Part shown: positions 1 through 8,657 of the stretch, in pieces | Position numbering within the stretch: the stretch's first letter is position 1 | How the letters are laid out: the number at the start of each line of letters is the position of its first letter | Source: Carnobacterium iners | Lineage (GTDB): Bacteria > Bacillota > Bacilli > Lactobacillales > Carnobacteriaceae | NCBI RefSeq assembly: GCF_900177385.1 | Contig: NZ_FXBJ01000002.1 | Location: 186,001 to 250,000, forward strand | Direction: 5' to 3' | Length of the DNA: 64,000 nt | The notes under the pieces: model-generated | What the model saw: only the letters and a program-made list of their open reading frames with translations | The model's database searches: none | Told to the model about the DNA's origin: nothing | Program-made: the position numbers and the translations under genes

Positions 1-74
1 ATCCGATAATTATTACCTGTTTTCAAAATCCATAACCCGTTTTCACTATACTTCATTTCTTGTACTTCCACCAT
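1..74 (-). CDS. gcvH: GcvH-like (lipoyl carrier) protein, 5' end only
   Basis: Only the first 24 or so codons are in the window; the gene runs off the left edge. The reading frame starts at ATG (72-74) behind a GGAGAAA ribosome binding site and begins MVEVQEMKYSENGLWILKTG. This resembles the N-terminus of glycine-cleavage H proteins, which carry a lipoyl group. In many Lactobacillales a stand-alone GcvH-like gene follows an ArsC/Spx-family gene, as here, and is thought to serve lipoate relay. The family call rests on this short stretch plus that neighbourhood, so it is tentative. Confidence 0.6.
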   Translation of the reverse strand, partial: MVEVQEMKYSENGLWILKTGNNYR

Positions 75-88
75 GCTATTTTTCTCCT

Positions 89-445
89 TTACTTTAGCCA
101 TTCTTTTTCGAAGTCTTCTTCGTTAAAGCCAAGCGTAATCTTACTACCGTCAGTTATTAATGGGCGTTTGATAAGCATACCGTCTGTTGATAATATTTCG
201 GCTGCTGCTTCTATTGTCATATCTGATAAGTGGTCTTTTAAATTTAATTCACGGTACCGATTGCCTTTTCCGTTAAAAAAGCGACTAACGGGTAAATCAG
301 ATGCCGTCATCCACGCTATTAATTGTTCTTTTGAAGGAGGTTGTGCAATCATATCAATTGTCTGAAACTCAATTGCATTATTTTTTAACCATTTTCTACC
401 TTTACGACAAGTTGAACACAATTTGTGTTCATAGAAATTTAACAT
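89..445 (-). CDS. ArsC/Spx-family thioredoxin-fold protein
   Basis: A 118-residue cytoplasmic protein of the ArsC/Spx family. It opens with a beta strand followed by a CSTC motif (CxxC, around residues 10-13) and KGRKWL, the usual redox-switch position of Spx/YusI-like proteins. The remainder, including LPVSRFFNGKG and the RPLITD segment near residue 95, matches the ArsC fold; the proline before the conserved strand is present. It could be a YusI-like reductase or a regulator. It lacks the features that would identify the RNA-polymerase-binding SpxA with certainty. The start follows GAGGAGC at good spacing. It probably shares a transcript with the GcvH-like gene, whose start lies 14 bases further on. 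Confidence 0.8.
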   Translation of the reverse strand: MLNFYEHKLCSTCRKGRKWLKNNAIEFQTIDMIAQPPSKEQLIAWMTASDLPVSRFFNGKGNRYRELNLKDHLSDMTIEAAAEILSTDGMLIKRPLITDGSKITLGFNEEDFEKEWLK

Positions 446-491
446 CGTTAGTTGCTCCTCTACTTTTTCATTTCATTCTTTATTCTTCAAC

Positions 492-1664
492 TTAAAATTC
501 ACTTTCATCTTCTGAGAACATATAGCTACGGTAATGATACCTCATTGACATTACTAAACCAACACCCATCATGTTTCCTAATAAAGCTGTCCCACCTTGC
601 GAAATAAAGGGAAGTGGAATACCCGTTAAAGGCAACATCCCGATACCCATCCCGATATTTTCTAACACATGAAATAAAATCATCATAATCACACCTGTAG
701 AAATATACGTATAAAACTCATTTTTTGTATCAAAACAAATACGGACCATTTGGTAAATCAATAAAAAATAAATAAAAATTAACGCTGTACTACCAATAAA
801 GCCAAAATTTTCACCAATTGTCGAAAAAATCATATCAGATTCTCGCACAGGCACATATACTTCTGATACGCCAAATCCTTTACCAAAAACTTTACCTGAA
901 CCAATTGCTTTCATACTTTGAATCAACTGATAAGATGCATCGGCAGAATCTTGGTACGGATTAAGCCAAGAATCAATTCGAGCAAATTGATACGGTTTAA
1001 AACCAAAATTCAATAAAATCTCACGATTATTAGCAACGATAAACAATAGCCCTCCACCGGCGCCGGCTGTTGCAGCAAAAATGGGCAAGATAATTTTCCA
1101 AGTTATACCAGACATTAAAATAATCCCACCGATAATAGCCATAAAAACTAATGTTGTTCCTAAATCATTTTGCATTAGAATTAAGCCTAGTGGAATAATA
1201 GAAGTAAGTAATATTTTGCCTATCAATAGAAAATCTGCTTGTACAAAATGCTTCTCGTATTCACTATTGTGTTGCGTTACGACGCGTGCCAGCATTAAAA
1301 TAAAAGCAATTTTCATGATTTCTGAAGGCTGAAAGGTTATCGGTCCAAATTTGAACCAACTTTTTGCTCCGGTAAAAGCTTCTGTCTGTCGATCATAAAA
1401 GAATAAGACTAAAACCAAGAGCAACAATCCTACTCCATAAGCAATCGGTGCTAGTTTCCATAGTTGCTCAGAATCAAACTGCATAGTAATAATAATCGCA
1501 ATCGTTCCAATAATGTACCAAAGGACCTGCATAATCGTCGTTCGTATTCCTTTGCCTTCGATTAAGTAGGTAGTAGAAAAGAGAGTGGCTATACTGATAA
1601 TGGATAATAATAGAATAGATAAAATGATACCGTAATCTATTTTTGATTCTTTCGTCTCATTCAT
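492..1664 (-). CDS. rodA: Rod shape-determining SEDS glycosyltransferase RodA
   Basis: A 390-residue polytopic membrane protein of the SEDS family (FtsW/RodA/SpoVE). These proteins polymerise glycan strands from lipid II together with a class B penicillin-binding protein. About ten membrane helices are visible. Family signatures are AKSWFKFGPITFQPSEIMK around residues 100-120 and PLTGIPLPFISQGGTALL near the C-terminus. RodA is favoured over FtsW because a DUF2969 gene lies nearby, as it does next to rodA in Lactobacillales, and because no division genes are adjacent. The start has a GGAGAA ribosome binding site, and a TATAAT-like sequence lies upstream at 1728-1733. Confidence 0.88.
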   Translation of the reverse strand: MNETKESKIDYGIILSILLLSIISIATLFSTTYLIEGKGIRTTIMQVLWYIIGTIAIIITMQFDSEQLWKLAPIAYGVGLLLLVLVLFFYDRQTEAFTGAKSWFKFGPITFQPSEIMKIAFILMLARVVTQHNSEYEKHFVQADFLLIGKILLTSIIPLGLILMQNDLGTTLVFMAIIGGIILMSGITWKIILPIFAATAGAGGGLLFIVANNREILLNFGFKPYQFARIDSWLNPYQDSADASYQLIQSMKAIGSGKVFGKGFGVSEVYVPVRESDMIFSTIGENFGFIGSTALIFIYFLLIYQMVRICFDTKNEFYTYISTGVIMMILFHVLENIGMGIGMLPLTGIPLPFISQGGTALLGNMMGVGLVMSMRYHYRSYMFSEDESEF

Positions 1665-1750
1665 ACGTCAAAAATTCTCCTTGTCTGTTCATTCAACTAG
1701 TTAATCAATCTTTTTAGTTACTCATTCATTATATAAGAAATCAGCCACAA

Positions 1751-1789
1751 AAAAAAGGGGAGCAGGATAAACTCCAACTCCATTTTTTA
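1751..1789 (-). terminator. Rho-independent terminator after the YihY gene
   Basis: On the minus strand a GGAG/CTCC stem (about 1757-1782) is followed by a run of eight T. It lies just past the end of the YihY/BrkB gene and separates it from rodA. Confidence 0.55.
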
Positions 1790-1806
1790 AAATCATTGAC
1801 TCTTTA

Positions 1807-2811
1807 TCACAGTTCTATCTTCTCTTCATCTTTTTCTTGTTGTTGAACTATTTTGACCTTTACTAATTTTCCACGTTGTTTATTTGCTGAGTTCATCAGG
1901 CTATCTTCTTTTGTTTTCCCTTCTTCTTCGTCTTCTTTTTCTTTTTTGTATTCAGCGACTGTTTGGTCATTTTTATATTGGAAATAAATGACATTGATCA
2001 ACGCACCTAATAAAAAGACAATAGCAGATAAATACAGCCACAGCATCAGAATAATGAATACTCCAAACGCCCCACTACCAGATGCCGCACCTCCAGCAAC
2101 GGATACATAAAACGAAAATCCTTGCGATAAGACTAACCAGCCTAATGCAGAAAATATAGCACCAGGAATAGCATACTTGAAGGCTATTCCATGATTTGGT
2201 AGTAACGAATAAATCAATACTAGAACCACTAATAAAACAACTGATAGAATCAGCCATCTAAAACTGAGGATATCTTGAATTAACGTTAACTTAATATCAA
2301 AAAAATCTTCGATAAAACTCAGAATTTGCTCACCAAAGACAAAGGCAAACATGGTAACTCCTACCGCTCCAACAATAGCTAAATTAATAAGAAAAGAAAC
2401 GACTCGAACAATGATAAAATTTGTTCTCTTTTCTACACCGTATACTTCATTTAACACCAATTGAGTGGCATTGAACGCTTTACTTGCTGACCATAAAGAT
2501 GTGATTAAACCAATGGAAATCACCCCACCACGTGTCTGACTTAAAAAGCCTAGCAACATCGGCTGAACGATACGATAGATATCTGCTGGTAAAGCCGTTT
2601 CTAGATAAGGCAGTATGTCTGTTGCGCTAATTGGTAAAAAAGGGATGATATTCGCGACAACTAATAGAATAGGCGCAATTGAGAGTAAAATAAAATAAGC
2701 TAATTGTGCTGAATTAGGCGAAACTTGCGCTCTTTCCCAGTTTGGTTTTATCATTTCCAACCACGCTTTTGCTTTTGCTTTGAAAGAAGCCTCTTTTGGA
2801 ATTGCTGTCAC
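1807..2811 (-). CDS. YihY/BrkB-family integral membrane protein
   Basis: About 334 residues with six predicted membrane helices, of the YihY/virulence factor BrkB family (formerly and wrongly called ribonuclease BN). Typical segments are SAQLAYFILLSIAPILLVVANIIPFLP near the N-terminus and GAFGVFIILMLWLYLSAIVFLLGALINV near the last helices. The C-terminal 50 residues are highly charged (KEKEDEEEGKTKED), predicted cytoplasmic and probably disordered. A GTG start at 2811 is chosen because AAGAAAGG then lies 11 bases upstream. An upstream in-frame GTG at 2823 overlaps that ribosome binding site. The function of the family is unsettled; transport or envelope roles have been suggested. Confidence 0.85.
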   Translation of the reverse strand: MTAIPKEASFKAKAKAWLEMIKPNWERAQVSPNSAQLAYFILLSIAPILLVVANIIPFLPISATDILPYLETALPADIYRIVQPMLLGFLSQTRGGVISIGLITSLWSASKAFNATQLVLNEVYGVEKRTNFIIVRVVSFLINLAIVGAVGVTMFAFVFGEQILSFIEDFFDIKLTLIQDILSFRWLILSVVLLVVLVLIYSLLPNHGIAFKYAIPGAIFSALGWLVLSQGFSFYVSVAGGAASGSGAFGVFIILMLWLYLSAIVFLLGALINVIYFQYKNDQTVAEYKKEKEDEEEGKTKEDSLMNSANKQRGKLVKVKIVQQQEKDEEKIEL

Positions 2812-2864
2812 TGAACACCACACCTTTCTTGATTTGATTTTTAATCTTTAATGATTCTTTATTT

Positions 2865-3095
2865 TTATAGTTGGTGTAAATTATAATCCATTAACAGTTG
2901 ATTGATGCCATCATCAATGGTTCTTGCTTTTGATTCAACACCAGCATTTGTAATGACGGTTACAGACTTGCCTTCTTCTTGTTGGATCAAGCCGATTAGT
3001 CGCTCCCCTGCTGATAGCGATAACTCTACAAAACCCTCTTTATTATTCGTTGTTTCTTTTATTTCTACTTCAATTTTTTTATTCCCTTTTGTCAT
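2865..3095 (-). CDS. DUF2969 family protein
   Basis: A 76-residue protein starting MTKGNKKIEVEIKE and containing GFVELSLSAGERLIGLIQQEEGKSV. It matches the DUF2969 family found in Lactobacillales beside rodA. No function is established. The ATG at 3095 is preferred to an in-frame codon 69 bases upstream because AAAAGGAG sits 8-9 bases before it. There is no signal peptide or membrane segment. The gene lies about 50 bases upstream of the YihY gene and may share its transcript. Confidence 0.75.
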   Translation of the reverse strand: MTKGNKKIEVEIKETTNNKEGFVELSLSAGERLIGLIQQEEGKSVTVITNAGVESKARTIDDGINQLLMDYNLHQL

Positions 3096-3270
3096 AAATA
3101 AGCTCCTTTTAGTTGATTTCTCTTTTTCAGTATACCTTATTCTACTTAATTTTTCACTTCTCATCCATTACGGAAAATCAAAAAAACTGTGACACCCATC
3201 GCTAGATAAGTATCTCAGTTCTTTAAACTTCCTTAGTTAATGAAGCCCAATTATTTTTCAACCTATTATC

Positions 3271-3918
3271 CTATTCAGAAACGATTGCTACACCAGCACT
3301 TGCACCAATTCTTGTTGCTCCTGCTTTAACCATTGCTTCTAAATCAGCTTTTGAATGAATTCCGCCAGATGCTTTAACGCCAATTTTTTCTCCAACTGTT
3401 TTTCTCATTAATGTGATGTCTTCTTTTGTTGCTCCACCTGTTGAAAAACCAGTAGAAGTCTTCACGTAGTCTGTACCAGCTTTTACAGCTAGTTCACAAG
3501 CGCGTACTTTTTCTTCGTCTGTTAATAAGCACGTTTCAATAATAACTTTTACCAACGCTTTTCCCTTAGCCGCTTCAACCACTTTTTGAATATCGTTTAA
3601 CACTTGATCGTCTTCATTAGATTTTAATGCGCCAATATTGATAACCATATCTACTTCAGTTGCGCCATTATTGATTGCATCTGTTGTTTCGTATACTTTT
3701 ACATCCGTGGTATTTGCGCCTAATGGGAAACCAATAACGGTACACACATCAACCTCTGATCCCTTTAATTGTTTAGCTGCTTCTGCTACCCATGTTGGAT
3801 TAACACAAACAGAATAGAAACCATATTCCTTAGCTTCTGCTGTTAATTTTAGGATTTCTTTTTTTGTTACGCCTGGTTTTAAAGCTGTGTGGTCGATTAG
3901 ATTAGCTAGTTTATTCAT
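3271..3918 (-). CDS. deoC: Deoxyribose-phosphate aldolase DeoC
   Basis: A 215-residue class I aldolase that cleaves 2-deoxyribose-5-phosphate to glyceraldehyde-3-phosphate and acetaldehyde during deoxynucleoside catabolism in the cytoplasm. The catalytic motif [12 protein letters not shown] carries the Schiff-base lysine. IDHTALKP at the N-terminus and [28 protein letters not shown] at the C-terminus are family signatures. Length is normal. The start follows AGGAGG. It lies downstream of deoR in the same direction, with its own promoter and a likely DeoR operator between them. No nucleoside permease or phosphorylase gene accompanies it here. Confidence 0.95.
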   Translation of the reverse strand: MNKLANLIDHTALKPGVTKKEILKLTAEAKEYGFYSVCVNPTWVAEAAKQLKGSEVDVCTVIGFPLGANTTDVKVYETTDAINNGATEVDMVINIGALKSNEDDQVLNDIQKVVEAAKGKALVKVIIETCLLTDEEKVRACELAVKAGTDYVKTSTGFSTGGATKEDITLMRKTVGEKIGVKASGGIHSKADLEAMVKAGATRIGASAGVAIVSE

Positions 3919-3985
3919 TTGTTTTCCTCCTAATTTTTAAATCATTTTATTTAGTCGTCTTTCTTGAACATATGACCATTCGTTT

Positions 3986-4001
3986 ATGAAATTACGTTCA
4001 T
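3986..4001. promoter_or_regulatory. Putative DeoR operator in the deoC leader
   Basis: The minus strand reads ATGAACGTAATTTCAT, an inverted repeat ATGAA-N6-TTCAT. From memory this resembles the Bacillus subtilis deo operator palindrome. It begins about 8 bases after the expected deoC transcription start, a roadblock position. The assignment to DeoR is inferred from similarity and the adjacent regulator gene. Confidence 0.55.
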
Positions 4002-4015
4002 TTACCAATAACCTC

Positions 4016-4044
4016 ATTATATCTTAAATGCGACCAAATGTAAA
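4016..4044 (-). promoter_or_regulatory. Sigma-A promoter of deoC
   Basis: Read on the minus strand: TTTACA (4039-4044), a 17-base spacer, then TATAAT (4016-4021). The match to the housekeeping consensus is nearly perfect. It lies between the deoR stop and deoC, so deoC can be transcribed independently of deoR. Confidence 0.8.
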
Positions 4045-4068
4045 CGTTCCTATCGCAGGTTAGTTGGT

Positions 4069-5025
4069 TCATTCGTGTGGTTCATTCCACTTAAGAAGTT
4101 CTTTTGCAGTAAACTGATCAATCATTAAAATATTAGCATACTTTCCTTTTAGAGCCCCGTCGATAGCAGCTAATTTTCTATGTCCACCTGCTACTAGGAT
4201 TGATTTTTCTTTATACCTTAGCTCTTCTAAATCAATCCCCATTGTACGACTGTTGATTTCTTGATCACTTATTTCCCCTTTTGCATCAAAAAAACGTGAA
4301 CAAATATCACCAACTGCTTGTTTTTTTAAGCGCATCTTTTCATTTTCATCAAAATACCCTAATCTAAATAATAAAGCATTTTCACGTACCGTTCCTACTG
4401 TGAACAAGGCTACTGTTGCTTGTTTGCCCTTTTCAATGATGTAACGCATGTGTCGATCTTTTTCTACTAGTTTTTTAGTCGTAACATGATCAAATATAAC
4501 TGGCAACAATAAATGTAACGGAGTTGTTTGAAAAGCAGCAGAGAATAGAGAAATGGTTTCATTAGCATACGTTTGAACATCCGAATGGCTTATCCCTCCT
4601 TTTAACTGCACAACTTCTACTCCGCTAACTTTTTTTGGCGTTAATTTTCTAGCGATTTCGTACATAGTCGTTCCCCAACTGACTCCTAAAATCGTCCCTT
4701 CTACAATGACTTCTTCTAGGTACTTTGCTGCAAAATGAGACAAATGCGCTGTAATCGTTTCGTAATAAGATTCTGGCGAAAAGATAACATGCACTTCTGC
4801 TAGCGAGTATTTTTCTTTTAGCGCTGCTTCTAAATGAGCCAAATCAAAAAAAGGGTCCACTATTTTTATTTGAACGTATCCTTTGTCTTTAGCCCTTTTT
4901 AATAAACGAGAAACTGTTGGTCTCGATATACCAAATTTTGTGCCAATCTCTTGTTGGCTATAGTCTGATTGATAATATAACTTAGCCACTTCAATCATTA
5001 GCTGTTCTTTTGACTCATTTTCTAT
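4069..5025 (-). CDS. deoR: SorC/DeoR-type repressor DeoR, apparent AUA start
   Basis: About 318 residues. The N-terminal helix-turn-helix is YSQQEIGTKFGISRPTVSRLLKRAKDKGYV, followed by a SorC-type sugar-binding domain with GVSWGTTMYEIA and SILVAGGHRKLAAIDGALKG. It resembles Bacillus DeoR, which represses deoC until deoxyribose-5-phosphate binds. The ATG at 4998 has no convincing ribosome binding site and would cut off the first nine residues. In the same frame ATA at 5023-5025 sits 6 bases after AGGAGG, and the extension (IENESKEQL) aligns with the N-terminus of the Bacillus protein as I remember it. I therefore place the start at the AUA codon. If that is wrong, translation starts at 4998. 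Confidence 0.85.
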   Translation of the reverse strand: MENESKEQLMIEVAKLYYQSDYSQQEIGTKFGISRPTVSRLLKRAKDKGYVQIKIVDPFFDLAHLEAALKEKYSLAEVHVIFSPESYYETITAHLSHFAAKYLEEVIVEGTILGVSWGTTMYEIARKLTPKKVSGVEVVQLKGGISHSDVQTYANETISLFSAAFQTTPLHLLLPVIFDHVTTKKLVEKDRHMRYIIEKGKQATVALFTVGTVRENALLFRLGYFDENEKMRLKKQAVGDICSRFFDAKGEISDQEINSRTMGIDLEELRYKEKSILVAGGHRKLAAIDGALKGKYANILMIDQFTAKELLKWNEPHE

Positions 5026-5113
5026 ACTAACCCTCCTCTCATGATTTCTTTTTATTCATTATAACGGATTTTATAAATTTGTGGAATAGGGGTCAGTTGA
5101 ACCCATTCTCAGC

Positions 5114-5149
5114 AAAAAAGCTAAACCTATAATAGGCTTAGCTTTTTTT
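5114..5149 (-). terminator. Terminator after ald
   Basis: The hairpin AAGCTAAACCTAT / ATAGGCTTAGCTT is flanked by A6 and T7, so it can work in both directions. It follows the ald stop codon on the minus strand. Confidence 0.85.
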
Positions 5150-5156
5150 AGACTTA

Positions 5157-6272
5157 TTATTTTTTAAAGAATGTACTTGCTTCAACAAATTCCATGTCTA
5201 AAGATTCAGCAACTTCTTTTTTCGTTACTTTATGGTTCATAACGTTTATTCCACCGTATACAGTAGGATTTTCTTGTGCTGCTAATTCAACACCTTTTCC
5301 GGCAATTTCTATTGCATAAGGGACTGTAACGTTCGTTAAAGCCATTGTCGATGTCTTTGAAACAGCGCCCGGCATATTTGCAACAGCATAGTGAAGCACA
5401 CCATGACGTGTGTAAACAGGATTATCATGAGTCGTTACTTTATCAGCTGTTTCAATAATTCCGCCTTGATCGACTGCGATATCCACAATAACTGATCCAG
5501 CTTCCATTGTTTTAACCATTTCTTCTGTTACTAGTGTTGGTGCTTTAGAACCAGGGATCAATACAGCGCCGATAACTAAATCCGCTGTTTTAACTTGCTC
5601 TGCGATATTAAATTCATTTGACATTAATGTTGTAACTGAATTACCAAAGATATTGCCTAGGTCAGCTAGACGAGTAGGGTTTACATCTAAAATCGTTACA
5701 TCAGCACCAAGGCCGACTGCCATTTTAGCTGCGTGCATTCCCGAAACGCCACCACCGATAATAACAACATTACCCGTTGAAACACCTGGTGTTCCACCCA
5801 ATAACAGGCCTTTTCCGCCATGAGTATTTTCTAAGAATTGTGCCCCGATTTGAACAGCCATACGTCCAGCTACTTGACTCATTGGTGTTAATAGTGGCAA
5901 TACGCCGTCTTTAGCCATTGTTTCATAACCAATTGCTGTTACGCCTGATTCAACTAATTTATCTGTTAATTCTTTAGCTGCTGCTAAATGTAGGTAAGTG
6001 AACAGAATTAAACCTTCACGGAAATAAACATATTCTTCAGGTAGAGGTTCTTTTACTTTAATAACCATCTCAGCTGCCCAAATATCTGCAGCACTTTTTA
6101 ACATTTTTGCTCCTGCATCCACAAAAGCTTCGTCAGTGAAACCTGCTGTTTTCCCAGCTAACTCTTCAACAAAAACTTCATGTCCTGCTTCTACTAGGCC
6201 GTGAACTCCTGCTGGTGAAATAGCCACCCGATTTTCGTTGTTTTTGATTTCTTTAGGTATACCGATTTTCAT
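5157..6272 (-). CDS. ald: Alanine dehydrogenase
   Basis: A 371-residue NAD-dependent L-alanine dehydrogenase (L-alanine + NAD to pyruvate + ammonia). [23 protein letters not shown] is the classic N-terminus. The dinucleotide-binding region is [28 protein letters not shown] (around residues 170-197). Length equals the family norm. It is monocistronic: its own promoter lies at 6330-6358 and a strong terminator follows. The start is behind TAGGAGG. Confidence 0.95.
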   Translation of the reverse strand: MKIGIPKEIKNNENRVAISPAGVHGLVEAGHEVFVEELAGKTAGFTDEAFVDAGAKMLKSAADIWAAEMVIKVKEPLPEEYVYFREGLILFTYLHLAAAKELTDKLVESGVTAIGYETMAKDGVLPLLTPMSQVAGRMAVQIGAQFLENTHGGKGLLLGGTPGVSTGNVVIIGGGVSGMHAAKMAVGLGADVTILDVNPTRLADLGNIFGNSVTTLMSNEFNIAEQVKTADLVIGAVLIPGSKAPTLVTEEMVKTMEAGSVIVDIAVDQGGIIETADKVTTHDNPVYTRHGVLHYAVANMPGAVSKTSTMALTNVTVPYAIEIAGKGVELAAQENPTVYGGINVMNHKVTKKEVAESLDMEFVEASTFFKK

Positions 6273-6329
6273 AACAATTTTCCTCCTATTGGAAATACAC
6301 TGAACTCAATTCGAACAGCTTTGTCTATC

Positions 6330-6358
6330 ATTATACCGTTTAAATGGTTAAATGTGAA
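6330..6358 (-). promoter_or_regulatory. Sigma-A promoter of ald
   Basis: On the minus strand TTCACA (6353-6358) is followed after 17 bases by TATAAT (6330-6335), about 57 bases upstream of the ald start. Confidence 0.65.
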
Positions 6359-6469
6359 ATGAAAGCCTCAATGATTTTTTGTGAAAAAGCTTTTAATCTC
6401 CTTGGTTAAAGCATCTAAAGATTTTTTTTTTTTTTGAAATAAGCTTAATGACTCCCTATATGAACTTAA

Positions 6470-6667
6470 TTATTCTATAATTTTCTGTACTCTTCCGACT
6501 TGATCGTTTTCTTTTAACATCACTTTTATTCCATGAGGATGTTGTGCACTATTTGTCAAAATTCGCTTAACATGACCTCTCGTTAAAGTACCTGTTCGTT
6601 GGTCTTTTTTTAAGACAATATCAACTAATAAATCTAGTTTTATATTCGCTCTTTTCTTTCCGTCCAT
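6470..6667 (-). CDS. YwbE family protein (DUF2196)
   Basis: A 65-residue basic protein, MDGKKRANIKLDLLVDIVLKKDQRTGTLTRGHVKRILTNSAQHPHGIKVML. It matches the YwbE/DUF2196 family, whose signature is KKDQRTGxLTxGxVKxILTNSxxHPHGIKV. The biochemical role is unknown; the basic beta-rich sequence would suit nucleic-acid binding. The start at 6667 is chosen because GAGGAG lies 9 bases upstream; an ATG at 6685 overlaps that ribosome binding site. The 200 bases between it and the next gene are strongly T-rich and show no gene. Confidence 0.8.
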   Translation of the reverse strand: MDGKKRANIKLDLLVDIVLKKDQRTGTLTRGHVKRILTNSAQHPHGIKVMLKENDQVGRVQKIIE

Positions 6668-6887
6668 TTTTATTTCACTCCTCATTTTTATTGTTCTTAT
6701 TTTTATTGTACCATAGTTATTTTTGTGTTTAAATTCTTGCTTTTATTTTACTTTCATCCTTTTTTTGTTCTTAATTACCCACTGTATTTTTTTCTTTTCA
6801 TTTCTTTTTTTCCCCTTATTTTTATTTGCCTATTGAATTACTTTTCAAATAAGTTAAGATGTCTCATAAGAGAGAGGAGGACTAACT

Positions 6888-7862
6888 TTGGTATATAATC
6901 GAACAATTGACGTTATGAAAGGACTGGCGATTCTTTTTGTTATTTTTATCCATAGTTTAACAAATCAAACGGTACTAGATATCGGTGGACCTTTTTATAT
7001 TCTGCAAGCCGTTCCTTTATTTCTTGTTATCGCAGGATTCAACAATACGATGTCCTATGAACGACATCATTCTGAAACGCTCATCGATTTATACCAACCG
7101 ATTTTACTTTTAAAAAAATTAAATCGCATTCTATTGCCAGCAGTGCTAGCTTATTTGTTTCAACTAGTGATTGGTCCGTTTATTGGAGAAGAAGCTTCTA
7201 TTTTCTTTTATTTGTTCGGTCGAGGTGGATTTGGCGGGTTTTTTATTTCCATTATGATTCAACTTATTTTCTTTTTGCCTTTTCTTTATTATCTTGCTAA
7301 AAGAAACCATCATCTTATGTTATTAATCAGTTTCTTAGTAAATTTAGGTTTTGAATTAGCTAGTGATATTCTAGACTTACCCCCATTTTTATATCGTTTA
7401 TTTTTCTTTCGTTATCTATTCGCGATTGCTTTAGGTATTTGGTTTTACTTTATTCAACAAGATAAAAAAGCTTTAACTATCATTAAAATAGGTGCTTTTT
7501 TAAGCATTCTCTATCTTATCTTAGTTCATTATTTTGACTATAATGGATCTTTTTATTCATTCGATACTGCATGGAGAGGTCAAAATCCTCTAACTTTTTT
7601 CTATCCTTTATTCTTATTTCATTTAGGACTTACCTATCTGCCTAAGTTGAGATGGAATATCCTTTATGAAGGATTAGCGTGTTTAGGAAAACAGTCTTAT
7701 CATATCTTTATTGTTCAAATGGTTTACTTTTGGGTTATTGCTTCCTATATTGATAAAACCCAATCCATATTAGTAATTGATTTAGCGAGTTGCTTAATAA
7801 TTGGGAGTGCCTATTATCATCTCGAAAAATTTTATTTTCGTCATAAAAAACATTTGCGCTAG
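6888..7862 (+). CDS. Acyltransferase-3 family membrane protein
   Basis: A 324-residue polytopic protein starting at TTG, preceded by GAGAGAGGAGG. The N-terminus RTIDVMKGLAILFVIFIHSLT carries the conserved helix-1 arrangement of acyltransferase-3 proteins, including the catalytic-type histidine in IHSL, and further helices follow at regular spacing. Such enzymes O-acetylate cell-surface polysaccharides, peptidoglycan or small molecules. No sugar or wall gene is adjacent, so the substrate cannot be guessed. It is the only plus-strand gene near this point except for the nitroreductase that follows. Confidence 0.7.
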   Translation: MVYNRTIDVMKGLAILFVIFIHSLTNQTVLDIGGPFYILQAVPLFLVIAGFNNTMSYERHHSETLIDLYQPILLLKKLNRILLPAVLAYLFQLVIGPFIGEEASIFFYLFGRGGFGGFFISIMIQLIFFLPFLYYLAKRNHHLMLLISFLVNLGFELASDILDLPPFLYRLFFFRYLFAIALGIWFYFIQQDKKALTIIKIGAFLSILYLILVHYFDYNGSFYSFDTAWRGQNPLTFFYPLFLFHLGLTYLPKLRWNILYEGLACLGKQSYHIFIVQMVYFWVIASYIDKTQSILVIDLASCLIIGSAYYHLEKFYFRHKKHLR

Positions 7863-7888
7863 ACTGTTACTACTAAGAGCTTAGATAG

Positions 7889-7916
7889 TTGCCTACTAAA
7901 AGAAAGCTGTTATACT
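7889..7916 (+). promoter_or_regulatory. Promoter of the nitroreductase gene
   Basis: TTGCCT (7889-7894), a 16-base spacer and TATACT (7911-7916), 35 bases before the ATG. Confidence 0.55.
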
Positions 7917-7951
7917 AATTAGGTAAGTTCATCTAAGGAGGAATACAGTTT

Positions 7952-8554
7952 ATGAATAATCAATACATTGATTTATTAAAAGAACGTCGCTCCATTTATG
8001 CGCTAGGTAAAAAGGTTTCCTTATCTAACGAACAAATCATGGAATTAGTCAAAAAAGCAATCAAAGAAAGCCCCTCTTCATTCAATTCACAAACTTCACG
8101 TGCAATTGTTTTGTTTGGAGACTCTCACGAAACGTTATGGGATTTAACGGAAGCTGCTTTGAAAGAAGTCATTCCTGAAAGACAAGATTTTGCTCCAACA
8201 GTTGGAAAATTAAATTCTTTTCGCGCTGGATATGGAACGATTTTATTCTTTGAAGAAATGAGCATTGTTAAAAATCTACAAGAACGATTTGCACTGTATG
8301 CCGATAACTTCCCAGTTTGGTCAGAACAAGCTTCTGGTATAGCGCAACACTCTGTCTGGACTACATTAGCAATCGAAAATATCGGCGCTAGCTTACAACA
8401 CTATAACCCATTGATTGATGATGCTGTTCGCTCAGAATGGAACTTGTCTGCTAACTGGAAGTTACGTGCACAAATGCCATTTGGCTCCATTGAAGCACCT
8501 GCTCAAGATAAAGAATACATGAACGATGACGAGCGCGTTCTTTCATTTAATTAA
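7952..8554 (+). CDS. Nitroreductase family protein (Frm2/YdiA-like)
   Basis: A 200-residue flavoprotein of the nitroreductase fold. It begins YIDLLKERRSIYALGKKVSLSNEQI, with the conserved RRS FMN-phosphate contact, and has ESPSSFNSQTSRAIVLFG around residues 40-57. The compact length, the EQASGIAQHSVWTTLAIENIGASLQHYNP segment and the C-terminal MPFGSIEAPAQDKE place it with the fatty-acid-repression-mutant-like (Frm2) branch rather than NfsA/NfsB. It would reduce nitro compounds or quinone-like substrates with NAD(P)H in the cytoplasm. The ribosome binding site AAGGAGG is strong. It is monocistronic, between its own promoter and a terminator. Confidence 0.85.
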   Translation: MNNQYIDLLKERRSIYALGKKVSLSNEQIMELVKKAIKESPSSFNSQTSRAIVLFGDSHETLWDLTEAALKEVIPERQDFAPTVGKLNSFRAGYGTILFFEEMSIVKNLQERFALYADNFPVWSEQASGIAQHSVWTTLAIENIGASLQHYNPLIDDAVRSEWNLSANWKLRAQMPFGSIEAPAQDKEYMNDDERVLSFN

Positions 8555-8565
8555 TTATCATGTAA

Positions 8566-8611
8566 AGAGCCAAACACTAGCTAATTAAAGTTAGTGCTTG
8601 GCTCTTTTTTT
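8566..8611. terminator. Terminator between the convergent nitroreductase and pucR genes
   Basis: AGAGCCAAACACTA pairs with TTAGTGCTTGGCTCT and is followed by T7 on the plus strand. It serves the nitroreductase and may also help end the convergent pucR transcript. Confidence 0.85.
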
Positions 8612-8657
8612 ATTGTTTTTTTATATCAATGTATCCTTTTACTTAACTTGTAGAGTT

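Noticed and set aside
6415-6440. T14 homopolymer between ald and ywbE as a phase-variable tract or terminator
   Set aside because: It is not inside a gene or promoter and no good stem precedes it on either strand.
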